Assembly (NCBI GenBank): GCA_900557435.1
Contig: USSH01000200.1
Span: forward strand, 1 to 5,053
Origin: an uncultured Coprococcus sp.
GTDB taxonomy: Bacteria; Bacillota; Clostridia; Lachnospirales; Lachnospiraceae
Direction: 5' to 3'
DNA: 5,053 nucleotides
The notes under the pieces were generated by a model. It saw only the letters and a list, made by a program, of their open reading frames with translations, ran no database searches and was not told where the DNA came from. Shown one piece after another: positions 1 to 5,053 of the stretch (position 1 is the first letter of the stretch; each line of letters starts with the position of its first letter). The position numbers and the translations under genes were made by a program.

Positions 1-827
1 CACATGGTATTACGTGGTTTCCGGACTATGTTGACAAATCTGTATTTCAGTATCTGAGGGATGACTGGGGAGCTAACCTTGTGAGAATCGCAATGTACAC
101 AGACACAGGAGATAATAATGGTTATTGCAGTGGCGGAGATAAAGAGAAGATTAAAGATCTTGTGAATTCAGGTGTATCAGCAGCGACAGAGCTTGGGATG
201 TATGCCATAGTAGACTGGCATATTCTTAATGACAATAATCCTAATACTCATATAGATGAAGCAAAAGATTTTTTTGAATATGTATCTTCTAAATACTCAG
301 AAAACCACAATGTGATATATGAAATATGCAATGAACCAAATGGCGGCACTTCATGGGCAGAGATCAAAAGTTACGCTGAGACAATAATTCCTATAATAAG
401 AAAAAATGATAAGGATGCAATTATTATCGTAGGTACACCTAATTGGAGTCAGGATGTGGATGTGGCATCCGCTGATCCTATCACAGGATATGATAATATA
501 ATGTATGCAGTGCATTTCTATGCAGCTACTCATAAAGATGATTTGAGAAACAAGGTGGAGACAGCTCTGTCAAATGGTCTGCCGGTGTTTGTCAGTGAAT
601 TTAGTCTCTGTGATGCTTCGGGAAATGGAGCGATCGATTATGAATCTTCAGATGCCTGGTTTCAGATGATAAACGAGAATAATCTCAGTTATGCGTCGTG
701 GAGCTTGTGTAATAAGGATGAAACCTCGTCTCTCTTTACGGTGAGTTCATCAATTGCGGATGGTATATCAGATGATGAATTATCGGATGCAGGAAAATAT
801 GTAAAAAATAAAATCCTGGGCAATTAG
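1..827 (+). CDS. Glycoside hydrolase family 5 cellulase (endo-beta-1,4-glucanase), C-terminal part
   Basis: This is a retaining beta-1,4-glucanase of the GH5 family, resembling subfamily 2 (Cel5A-type); such enzymes are normally secreted and cut internal bonds of cellulose or related glucans. The reading frame is open from the window edge (first whole codon at 3, HGITWF...), so the signal peptide and the first barrel strand lie outside; 274 residues are visible. Numbering from that His, the TIM-barrel landmarks appear in order: Arg28 in LVRIAMYT, His73 in VDWHIL, Asn110-Glu111 in EICNEP (acid/base, codon 333-335), His171 and Tyr173 in VHFYA, Glu199 in FVSEF (nucleophile, codon 597-599) and Trp233 in ASWSLCNK. 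All expected catalytic residues are present. The protein ends right after the catalytic domain, so there is no C-terminal carbohydrate-binding module or dockerin; an N-terminal one cannot be excluded. The GTG at 81 is an internal Val codon, not a start. Exact substrate is inferred, not shown. Confidence 0.93.
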   Translation, partial: HGITWFPDYVDKSVFQYLRDDWGANLVRIAMYTDTGDNNGYCSGGDKEKIKDLVNSGVSAATELGMYAIVDWHILNDNNPNTHIDEAKDFFEYVSSKYSENHNVIYEICNEPNGGTSWAEIKSYAETIIPIIRKNDKDAIIIVGTPNWSQDVDVASADPITGYDNIMYAVHFYAATHKDDLRNKVETALSNGLPVFVSEFSLCDASGNGAIDYESSDAWFQMINENNLSYASWSLCNKDETSSLFTVSSSIADGISDDELSDAGKYVKNKILGN

Positions 828-879
828 TGCCAGAAGCAAATAGTAGTCAATAGTTATATTGATAATGTAACATGGCACT
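826..879 (+). terminator. Possible terminator hairpin after the GH5 gene
   Basis: A 7-bp perfect inverted repeat, AGTGCCA (826-832) and TGGCACT (873-879), starts on the last two bases of the cellulase stop codon. Inside it GTTATATT (853-860) can pair with AATGTAAC (864-871) through eight pairs, one of them G-U, over a 3-base loop. The right arm is followed by TTGTATTTTA, which is only moderately U-rich, so this is a weak or non-canonical terminator. A competing smaller hairpin, GGCA (819-822) with TGCC (828-831), shares bases with the outer stem. Confidence 0.35.
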
Positions 880-907
880 TGTATTTTACAATTTAACATG
901 TTATAAA
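879..907 (+). promoter_or_regulatory. Probable sigma-A promoter for the rsmD operon
   Basis: TTGTAT (879-884) as -35, a 17-base spacer, and TATAAA (902-907) as -10, with TG at 899-900 forming an extended -10 (TGn directly before the hexamer). The -35 matches the consensus at only three positions, but the extended -10 compensates. Transcription would begin near 913-915 and give a leader of about 48 bases before the rsmD start. The -35 overlaps the right arm of the upstream hairpin. Confidence 0.5.
894..903. repeat. 10-bp perfect palindrome TAACATGTTA inside the rsmD promoter
   Basis: TAACATGTTA equals its own reverse complement and lies in the promoter spacer, running into the first two bases of the -10 hexamer. 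That is a position where a dimeric repressor could bind. The half-site is short and AT-rich, so it may be chance; no regulator gene is nearby. Confidence 0.3.
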
Positions 908-950
908 AAGTCTGTAAATTTTATTTGACTGCAATTCGGAGCGGTCGGTT

Positions 951-955
951 AGGAG
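951..955 (+). promoter_or_regulatory. rsmD ribosome binding site that decides its start
   Basis: AGGAG lies six bases before the ATG at 962, a normal Shine-Dalgarno spacing. The in-frame TTG at 959 would leave only three bases, so ATG 962 is the better start. Confidence 0.8.
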
Positions 956-961
956 TGTTTG

Positions 962-1528
962 ATGAGAGTTATAGCTGGAATTGCACGTAGTCTGAAGCTT
1001 GTAACAGTGGATTCTATGGATACAAGACCTACAACGGACAGGATAAAAGAAACCCTTTTTAATGTCCTTTCACCGGATATACCGGGATGCAGTTTTCTGG
1101 ATTTGTTCAGCGGAAGTGGTGCAATTGGCATAGAGGCTCTGAGCAGAGGCGCAAAAAGTGCTGTGTTTGTAGAAAATGGCAGGAAGGCACTGGAGTGTAT
1201 AAATAAAAATCTGGATTTCACAAAATTGAGAAATGGAGCGCAGGTGTTGAGTACAGATGCCGTAAGTTCTATAAATACCTTGGAAAGACAGGGAGAGGTA
1301 TTTGATGTTATATTTATGGATCCGCCATATGGCAGACTGCTAGAGAAGGAAGTGCTTGTCAGATTGTCAAAATCGAATATAGTGTCAGATGATACGGTGA
1401 TAGTTGTTGAGTCGGATCTGGATACGGAGTTTGAATATCTGGATGATATTGGATTTGAGATATATAAAACAAAGAAATACAAGACAAATAAACATACATT
1501 TATATACAGGAGACTGGAAGATGAGTAG
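962..1528 (+). CDS. rsmD: 16S rRNA (guanine(966)-N2)-methyltransferase RsmD
   Basis: RsmD transfers a methyl group from S-adenosylmethionine to the exocyclic amine of G966 in 16S rRNA, close to the ribosomal P site, during 30S assembly in the cytoplasm. The 188-residue product has the usual length and all hallmarks in order: the RVIAG start (residues 2-6), [13 protein letters not shown] (22-34), the SAM-binding motif [20 protein letters not shown] (45-63), the acidic end of the next strand FVEN (69-72), and the catalytic DPPY (120-123), the N-methyltransferase signature for an amino group on a base. ATG 962 is chosen because AGGAG sits six bases upstream. It is the first gene of a + strand operon and overlaps coaD by 8 bases, a pairing seen in many Firmicutes (ylbH-coaD in Bacillus subtilis). 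The C-terminal [13 protein letters not shown] fits the usual basic, aromatic final strand. Confidence 0.96.
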   Translation: MRVIAGIARSLKLVTVDSMDTRPTTDRIKETLFNVLSPDIPGCSFLDLFSGSGAIGIEALSRGAKSAVFVENGRKALECINKNLDFTKLRNGAQVLSTDAVSSINTLERQGEVFDVIFMDPPYGRLLEKEVLVRLSKSNIVSDDTVIVVESDLDTEFEYLDDIGFEIYKTKKYKTNKHTFIYRRLEDE

Positions 1529-2024
1529 AGCGATATATCCGGGAAGCTTTGATCCCGTGACACTTGGACATTTGGATATAATAAAAAGATCAGCGGAAAT
1601 GTTTGACGAACTTACCGTTGGGGTGCTGAATAATACTGCAAAAACACCATTGTTTTCTTTAGACGAACGTGTTAATATGTTAAAGAATGTAGTTTCGGAT
1701 ATTCCAAACGTAAAAGTTGTTGGATTTGGAGGACTTCTTGTGGACTATGCCAGACAGAATGATATAAAGGTTATAGTCAGAGGCCTTAGGGCGGTTACTG
1801 ATTTTGAGTATGAACTTCAGATAGCCCAGAGTAATAGAAAGGTTGCACCGGATATTGATACCGTTTTCCTGACGACCAATATTCAATATTCATATCTCAG
1901 TTCGAGTGTTGTCAAGGAGTATGCAAGTTTTGGTGTGGACGTGAAAGATTTTGTTCCGGAACAGATTCAGGATGTTTTAAAAAAGAGATTTTCAGATATT
2001 CAGTCAAAGTTTGGAGATAGATAA
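1521..2024 (+). CDS. coaD: Phosphopantetheine adenylyltransferase CoaD
   Basis: CoaD catalyses the penultimate step of coenzyme A synthesis: ATP plus 4'-phosphopantetheine gives dephospho-CoA and pyrophosphate. It is cytosolic, and the family usually forms hexamers. The 167-residue product shows the nucleotidyltransferase fold motifs: [10 protein letters not shown] (8-17, with the GH of the T/HxGH ATP-binding signature), Lys41 before PLFSLDER (44-51), the substrate-binding [12 protein letters not shown] (87-98), and LSSSVVKE (126-133, the second ATP-binding motif). The start at 1521 follows AGGAG (1508-1512) with eight bases between, inside the end of rsmD; the 8-base overlap suggests translational coupling. 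The longer reading from 1404 only translates rsmD sequence in another frame. The TAA stop lies 16 bases before the next gene, in the same operon. Confidence 0.97.
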   Translation: MSRAIYPGSFDPVTLGHLDIIKRSAEMFDELTVGVLNNTAKTPLFSLDERVNMLKNVVSDIPNVKVVGFGGLLVDYARQNDIKVIVRGLRAVTDFEYELQIAQSNRKVAPDIDTVFLTTNIQYSYLSSSVVKEYASFGVDVKDFVPEQIQDVLKKRFSDIQSKFGDR

Positions 2025-2040
2025 TTAGGAGGAGAATGAG

Positions 2041-2781
2041 ATGGCAAGAAAAGGTATTGAAGAGATGATCAGTGAGATAGAGATATTTATTGACAATTGT
2101 AAGTTTCAGCCGTTGTCTTCCAGTAAGATCATTGTACCAAAAGAGGATCTTATGCAGATGGTTGGAGAGCTTAAACTCAAGATGCCTAATGAGATAGAGC
2201 GTTGTAAGAAGATTATGAGAAATAAAGAGGCGATATTGGCGGATGCTAGAGCGAGAGCTGATTCGATAATCACTGAATCTGTAGCGGAGGCCAACAGGCT
2301 TGTAGATCAGAGTCAGATAGTAGAACAGGCTAATCTTCGCGCTAATGAGATTACGGATATGGCAAGAAGTCAGGCTGAACAGATAATCGCAGAGGCTAAT
2401 GAGGATGCAAAGGAAGTAAGAGCTGGTTCTATGTACTATTCCAAGGATAAGCTTGCAGAGATAAGCCAGTACATAAATGCTACACTTCAGGCTGAGCGTG
2501 CGAATTATGAAAACCTTATAAAATCCCTTGAGGAGAACGCTGCAAGAGTTTCAGACAACATGGCTGAGCTTGATACAAGCATCAACATGATGAATGGTGT
2601 CCCTGAGCAGACTTCTCAGACAGATTCAGCTTTTGAATCTGAGGAGGATAATTATAATGTTTATGGTAAGACAGAGTATACCAAAAAAGATGACGAATAT
2701 GATGATGGATATGATTATGAATATGAAGAAGACGAGTATGATGATGAAGACGACGATGATGAGGAATATCTCGACGAATAA
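2041..2781 (+). CDS. Coiled-coil protein with hyperacidic tyrosine-rich C-tail, function unknown
   Basis: Function is unknown. The 246-residue product has no signal peptide or membrane segment and is probably cytoplasmic. Residues 1-45 form a charged head (IVPKEDLMQMVGELKLKMP). Residues about 48-128 are an Ala/Glu/Arg-rich helix (ADARARADSIITESVAEANR, then QAEQIIAEANEDA), typical of long coiled coils; a second helix spans about 135-180. Residues 183-216 are a polar linker, and 217-246 are an extreme acidic tail with 22 Asp/Glu and 6 Tyr in 30 residues. Proteins of this look are often auto-annotated as ATPase or V-type ATPase subunit H, or compared with DivIVA or F-ATPase subunit b, because of the coiled coil; I see no Walker motif or catalytic site. 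AGGAGG (2027-2032) eight bases before the ATG is the strongest Shine-Dalgarno sequence in the window. Only 16 bases separate it from coaD, so it is co-transcribed. A scaffold or cell-division role is only a guess. Confidence 0.85.
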   Translation: MARKGIEEMISEIEIFIDNCKFQPLSSSKIIVPKEDLMQMVGELKLKMPNEIERCKKIMRNKEAILADARARADSIITESVAEANRLVDQSQIVEQANLRANEITDMARSQAEQIIAEANEDAKEVRAGSMYYSKDKLAEISQYINATLQAERANYENLIKSLEENAARVSDNMAELDTSINMMNGVPEQTSQTDSAFESEEDNYNVYGKTEYTKKDDEYDDGYDYEYEEDEYDDEDDDDEEYLDE

Positions 2782-2797
2782 ATCATACGAATTTTGA

Positions 2798-3709
2798 CTA
2801 TAGCATAAAAAATGTGGTTATGGCACATAGAACACCATAAAAACATTTGGCACATATATATTTTATAAAAGACAGTCCGGTTTTTTGTATGAGATCATAG
2901 CTTTGGAATAAGGCAGACAAGCCTCCGAATGCGGTGAGCGACAAAGACAGGACTGTCTTTATTTTGTTTGTTATTGCGATGGAATTCAGAGTATCTATGC
3001 CTGATGATATCTCTAGAAAAGCCGTGGCGATATATGCTGTACGATATGGAAGATAGTGCGTTATGATGCTGGAAAAAATGGCGAATATCACCATATAGAT
3101 ACCGATAAAAGTTATATTATGTGCAGCTGTATCAAAAAGGCTTGCAGGATGTTGATCTGGTGAATTGCCGACTGTTGCGGCGACTTCGTGTTTGGCACAA
3201 CGTTTGATTGTCAGGCGTCTTGAATGTGATGTTATAGCATAACGTTTGCGTGGCATGAATAATATCAATACAGTACATATGAATTGCGGTATGTAGAGAC
3301 AGGTGAGAAGTGTTTTAAGAGAAATAAATCTGCATAAATAAGATGAGTAAATATATCCATACAGGAACATTGGACTTACATTGTTGCATAGGGGGAGCAT
3401 AGACTGGGCGGTGTGTCGATTTATCCGGTTGTTTTGGTAAAGAAATGATATAGTTAGTGTTCCGGTCGGGAATCCACAGAATAAGCCTATTATAAGAGTT
3501 AGCAGGCAGGCGCTGCGTGCCGATATACTGTTCAGATCTATCGTGCTTAGTATAACTCCTGTGAGCAGCATAAAAGGAAGCAGAACTGGGATTATGGAGT
3601 TATACCACAGAGATATCCCTTGCCTGCAGCCTTCGGTTATTGTTGTTGCGTTCAGACATGCAAATATTACTATAACGGTTATGATTATCATATAAAAAAT
3701 GTTCTTCAT
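2798..3709 (-). CDS. ylbJ: YlbJ-like sporulation integral membrane protein
   Basis: This is a polytopic inner-membrane protein resembling YlbJ of Bacillus subtilis, a sigma-E-dependent sporulation protein with a nucleoside-recognition (Gate) type fold; the transported substrate is not established. The 303 residues hold about seven hydrophobic segments, near 4-22, 36-56, 66-86, 112-128, 133-152, 198-219 and 250-268, plus a C-terminal one at 280-303. Recognisable family motifs are PVLLPF (41-46), GLFCGFPTGT (75-84), NNVSPMF (109-115), FLEISSGI (231-238) and FGGLSALFQ (261-269). Residues 153-195 form a basic, hydrophilic loop. It is shorter than Bacillus YlbJ (about 400 residues), but the motifs span both halves. 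Start ATG 3709 is the first possible one, since an in-frame TAG lies 21 bases upstream; no Shine-Dalgarno sequence precedes it. It lies 77 bases downstream of tmcAL and converges on the coiled-coil gene with 16 bp between stops. Confidence 0.85.
   Translation of the reverse strand: MKNIFYMIIITVIVIFACLNATTITEGCRQGISLWYNSIIPVLLPFMLLTGVILSTIDLNSISARSACLLTLIIGLFCGFPTGTLTISFLYQNNRINRHTAQSMLPLCNNVSPMFLYGYIYSSYLCRFISLKTLLTCLYIPQFICTVLILFMPRKRYAITSHSRRLTIKRCAKHEVAATVGNSPDQHPASLFDTAAHNITFIGIYMVIFAIFSSIITHYLPYRTAYIATAFLEISSGIDTLNSIAITNKIKTVLSLSLTAFGGLSALFQSYDLIQKTGLSFIKYICAKCFYGVLCAITTFFML
2807..2828 (-). terminator. Weak terminator-like hairpin at the ylbJ 3' end
   Basis: Read on the - strand, ATGTG pairs with CACAT over a 7-base loop (2828-2812) and is followed directly by five T (2811-2807). 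The stem is only 5 bp and sits within the last codons of ylbJ, before its TAG stop. An alternative 6-bp stem, TTATGG with CCATAA, overlaps it. It could end the ylbJ transcript near its stop codon, but it is weak. Confidence 0.25.
2868..2960. repeat. 11-bp perfect inverted repeat in the ylbJ 3' region
   Basis: AAAGACAGTCC (2868-2878) is the exact reverse complement of GGACTGTCTTT (2950-2960), with 71 bases between. The right arm also takes part in a local hairpin with AAAGACAG at 2943-2950, so the two pairings exclude each other. All of it lies in ylbJ coding sequence and antisense to it in any + strand read-through transcript. Confidence 0.6.
2943..2972 (+). terminator. Possible terminator of the + operon, antisense within ylbJ
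   Basis: AAAGACAGGACTGTCTTT (2943-2960) forms a 7-bp stem over a GGAC loop and is followed on the + strand by TTTATTTTGTTTGTT (2958-2972). No better candidate follows the coiled-coil gene stop at 2781, and the 16-bp convergent gap holds none. If used, the operon would carry a 3' extension of about 190 bases antisense to ylbJ. The stem is poor in G-C pairs. Confidence 0.4.
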
Positions 3710-3715
3710 ACGTGT

Positions 3716-3744
3716 AAGATATGCATGCTATAGCTTGAATATGA
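3716..3744 (-). promoter_or_regulatory. Putative sigma-E-type sporulation promoter for ylbJ
   Basis: On the - strand TCATATT (3744-3738) fits the Bacillus sigma-E -35 consensus KMATATT completely. After a 14-base spacer CATATCTT (3723-3716) resembles the -10 CATACAnT, differing at two positions. Only six bases separate this -10 from the ATG, so transcription would start at or within a base or two of the start codon. ylbJ of B. subtilis is in the sigma-E regulon, which makes the placement suggestive. The identification rests on motif reading only. Confidence 0.35.
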
Positions 3745-3770
3745 TAAATGTTCGCTGATAAAAGCTTGTA

Positions 3771-3784
3771 AAAAATATATTTTT
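3771..3784. repeat. 14-bp AT palindrome after the tmcAL stop
   Basis: AAAAATATATTTTT is its own reverse complement and lies three bases beyond the tmcAL stop on the - strand. It could act as a curved or UP-like AT element, or as a poor terminator, since its stem is all A-T. It may simply reflect AT-rich spacer sequence. Confidence 0.25.
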
Positions 3785-3786
3785 AG

Positions 3787-5053
3787 TCAGTCGCTTATAA
3801 CCGGAATGGTGTGTTCGTACTCATTTCTTAGCTTCGCTCCATGCGCGTTGTAAACTAAATTGTTGTAGACGGCCGTTGACTTTATATCATAACTGAACAT
3901 TGATTCCCCGATTGTAGAAAGCGTGGATGCTACTTCGGAAGCCTTGGTTATCACAGGAATGCCGGTTCCTTTCTTGATCTGCTTTACGATGCATCCAGCC
4001 TGGGCTTTGAGTCCAATCAGTCTCAGATAATATATCCATCCGCCTGCTTTGTAACAGTTATAGTCCGTGTTGGTGAGCTGCATGATATAGTGAAGAAGTG
4101 CTCTCTGTATATGCGTTAGGGTGTAGTTCTTGGATTTGAGTGCCTTGGCAGTGTCTGAAAATGACATATATGCGTCAATCTTTGACATTCTGTTGTATAG
4201 ATTTCTATCCAAGTCGACAGTGTCGACAAAAGATACGGAGGGCTTGTCGTATGAACCATAGAGAAGCCTTGCTGTGGAGAGAAGATCTGACATACCATTT
4301 TCAAATACAGGGAAAGTGTTTTTGTATTTGGCATTGAGTATATGGTAACATTCTTCAGGAATATGACGCTTTATAGCCGTGATGTCAGCACTTTCCAACA
4401 GGGTTCTTATGGCGGATGCGGAACATATATCGTGATTGGTATCATTGCTGTTATAATCTGATATCAATCGCTTTATAATAACAGGTTTAATTCTAGAACT
4501 GGTACGTTTGAGAGCGGCCAGATACTCTATGGCGAGTATGTTGTTCGGGCTTGCCATAATACTCTTTATACTGTCCTCTGGGGCAAAAGAGGATTCAAAT
4601 GTGAGACCTGAGTCTTTGAATATATCATTGCTATGAAGATATTCTGCAATTGCATGTGCTCTGGCTGCACCGTAAGTCATGCCTGATGACATGGATTGCT
4701 TGATACATGCAGATACATTGATGGGTTCGTTTTCGATGATGTCGGCAATAAATGACAAAAGTGGGAGGTTGTCAGTTTCAGCCCCAAAAGATATATAGTC
4801 TATGGCATCACTCATATTCATCATTGTCACCGCTGCGGTGGCATAATCCCTTGCACTTGATGTTGAGTAGACAAAGGGTATCTCAAATATGATATCTGCA
4901 CCACATCTGATGGCAGTCTCGGCTCTTGTAAACTTGTCGGCAAGGGCAGGAATCCCCCTCTGTAGGAAATTGCCGCTCATAAAGCATACTACATGGCTGG
5001 CTCCGGTCAGTTTTTTTGCTTGTTCAATCTGATATAGATGTCCTTTGTGAAAT
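3787..5053 (-). CDS. tmcAL: tRNA(Met) cytidine acetate ligase TmcAL, N-terminus cut by the window end
   Basis: TmcAL (formerly YlbM) uses ATP and acetate to form acetyl-adenylate and acetylates the wobble cytidine C34 of elongator tRNA-Met, giving ac4C. The frame stays open past the Met codon at 4980 to the window edge: 24 further residues read FHKGHLYQIEQAKKLTG and on, so 4980 is not the start. About a dozen residues (expected to end ...EYNP) are missing. Numbering from that Phe, 421 residues show the HxGH ATP site (HKGH, 2-5), MSGNFLQRG (25-33), DKFTRAETA (39-47), SFGAE (88-92), SPNNILAIEYL (168-178), SASAIR (211-216, the second nucleotide-binding motif) and the tRNA-contact-like region LKSKNYTLTHIQRALLH (305-321). 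Length agrees with the roughly 400-residue family. It ends at TGA 3787-3789, 77 bases before ylbJ on the same strand. Confidence 0.93.
   Translation of the reverse strand, partial: FHKGHLYQIEQAKKLTGASHVVCFMSGNFLQRGIPALADKFTRAETAIRCGADIIFEIPFVYSTSSARDYATAAVTMMNMSDAIDYISFGAETDNLPLLSFIADIIENEPINVSACIKQSMSSGMTYGAARAHAIAEYLHSNDIFKDSGLTFESSFAPEDSIKSIMASPNNILAIEYLAALKRTSSRIKPVIIKRLISDYNSNDTNHDICSASAIRTLLESADITAIKRHIPEECYHILNAKYKNTFPVFENGMSDLLSTARLLYGSYDKPSVSFVDTVDLDRNLYNRMSKIDAYMSFSDTAKALKSKNYTLTHIQRALLHYIMQLTNTDYNCYKAGGWIYYLRLIGLKAQAGCIVKQIKKGTGIPVITKASEVASTLSTIGESMFSYDIKSTAVYNNLVYNAHGAKLRNEYEHTIPVISD

Noticed and set aside
81..83. GTG as the start of the cellulase
   Set aside because: The frame is open back to the window edge and encodes conserved GH5 residues (HGITWF..., then LRDDWGANLVR), so this is an internal codon.
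925..930. TTGACT as a strong -35 for rsmD
   Set aside because: At 16-18 bases downstream there is only GC-richer sequence and the ribosome binding site, with no -10, and the start codon would be too close.
1404..1520. An upstream ATG extending coaD by 39 residues
   Set aside because: That stretch is rsmD sequence read in another frame; CoaD homologues start right before the AIYPGSFDP motif, and ATG 1521 has a well-placed AGGAG.
949..1563. A 204-residue open frame on the - strand opposite rsmD
   Set aside because: It is Ser/Leu-rich with no domain, lies wholly opposite a well-recognised methyltransferase gene, and is a shadow of its codon pattern.
2594..2797. A 67-residue Met/Ile-rich frame inside the coiled-coil gene
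   Set aside because: Its Met-rich composition is the GATGAT repeat of the acidic tail read out of frame; there is no ribosome binding site.
4116..4337. Overlapping small frames on both strands inside tmcAL
   Set aside because: They show no recognisable motif and lie within a clearly coding gene.
4978..4980. ATG as the start of tmcAL
   Set aside because: The frame continues upstream into the HKGH ATP-binding motif, which is essential in the family.
1..5053. CRISPR array, transposon, tRNA or riboswitch
   Set aside because: I found no regularly spaced direct repeats, terminal inverted repeats with a transposase, cloverleaf-like segment or long structured leader; the only gaps are 134 and 77 bases long.

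Overview
The window reads as an ordinary chromosomal stretch from an anaerobic Firmicute, most likely a Lachnospiraceae-type gut or rumen bacterium. The reasons are the AT-rich sequence, codon choice rich in AGA (Arg) and ATA (Ile), strong AGGAG-type ribosome binding sites, a secreted-type cellulase, and a gene neighbourhood recognisable from the Bacillus ylb cluster. The genus cannot be fixed from sequence alone. There is no mobile element, CRISPR array, rRNA or tRNA gene, and no gene-free stretch longer than about 135 bases.

Layout. Positions 1-827 (+) hold the C-terminal 274 residues of a glycoside hydrolase family 5 cellulase whose start lies outside the window. A 134-bp gap (828-961) holds a possible terminator hairpin and a plausible extended -10 promoter. 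It is followed by a tight + strand operon: rsmD (16S rRNA m2G966 methyltransferase, 962-1528), coaD (phosphopantetheine adenylyltransferase, 1521-2024, overlapping rsmD by 8 bases) and an uncharacterised coiled-coil protein with an extremely acidic, tyrosine-rich tail (2041-2781). Facing it on the - strand are tmcAL/ylbM (tRNA-Met cytidine acetate ligase, 3787 to beyond 5053, N-terminus cut by the window end) and then ylbJ (sporulation-type polytopic membrane protein, 2798-3709). The two groups converge with only 16 bp between stop codons.

How it fits together. rsmD, coaD, ylbJ and tmcAL are also close neighbours in Bacillus subtilis (ylbH, ylbI/coaD, ylbJ, ylbM), which supports all four assignments. 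Here the last two lie tail-to-tail with the first two, and a coiled-coil gene occupies the junction. The common theme is translation (rRNA and tRNA modification) plus CoA synthesis; ylbJ is the sporulation-linked member. The cellulase is a separate unit.

The most interesting signals are small. (1) A sigma-E-like promoter lies immediately before ylbJ and would start transcription at or next to the ATG, which has no Shine-Dalgarno sequence. (2) A perfect 11-bp inverted repeat in the convergent ylbJ 3' region competes with a small hairpin that precedes a T-rich tract. (3) The coiled-coil protein carries a hyperacidic tail. I do not see a clear new multi-gene system.
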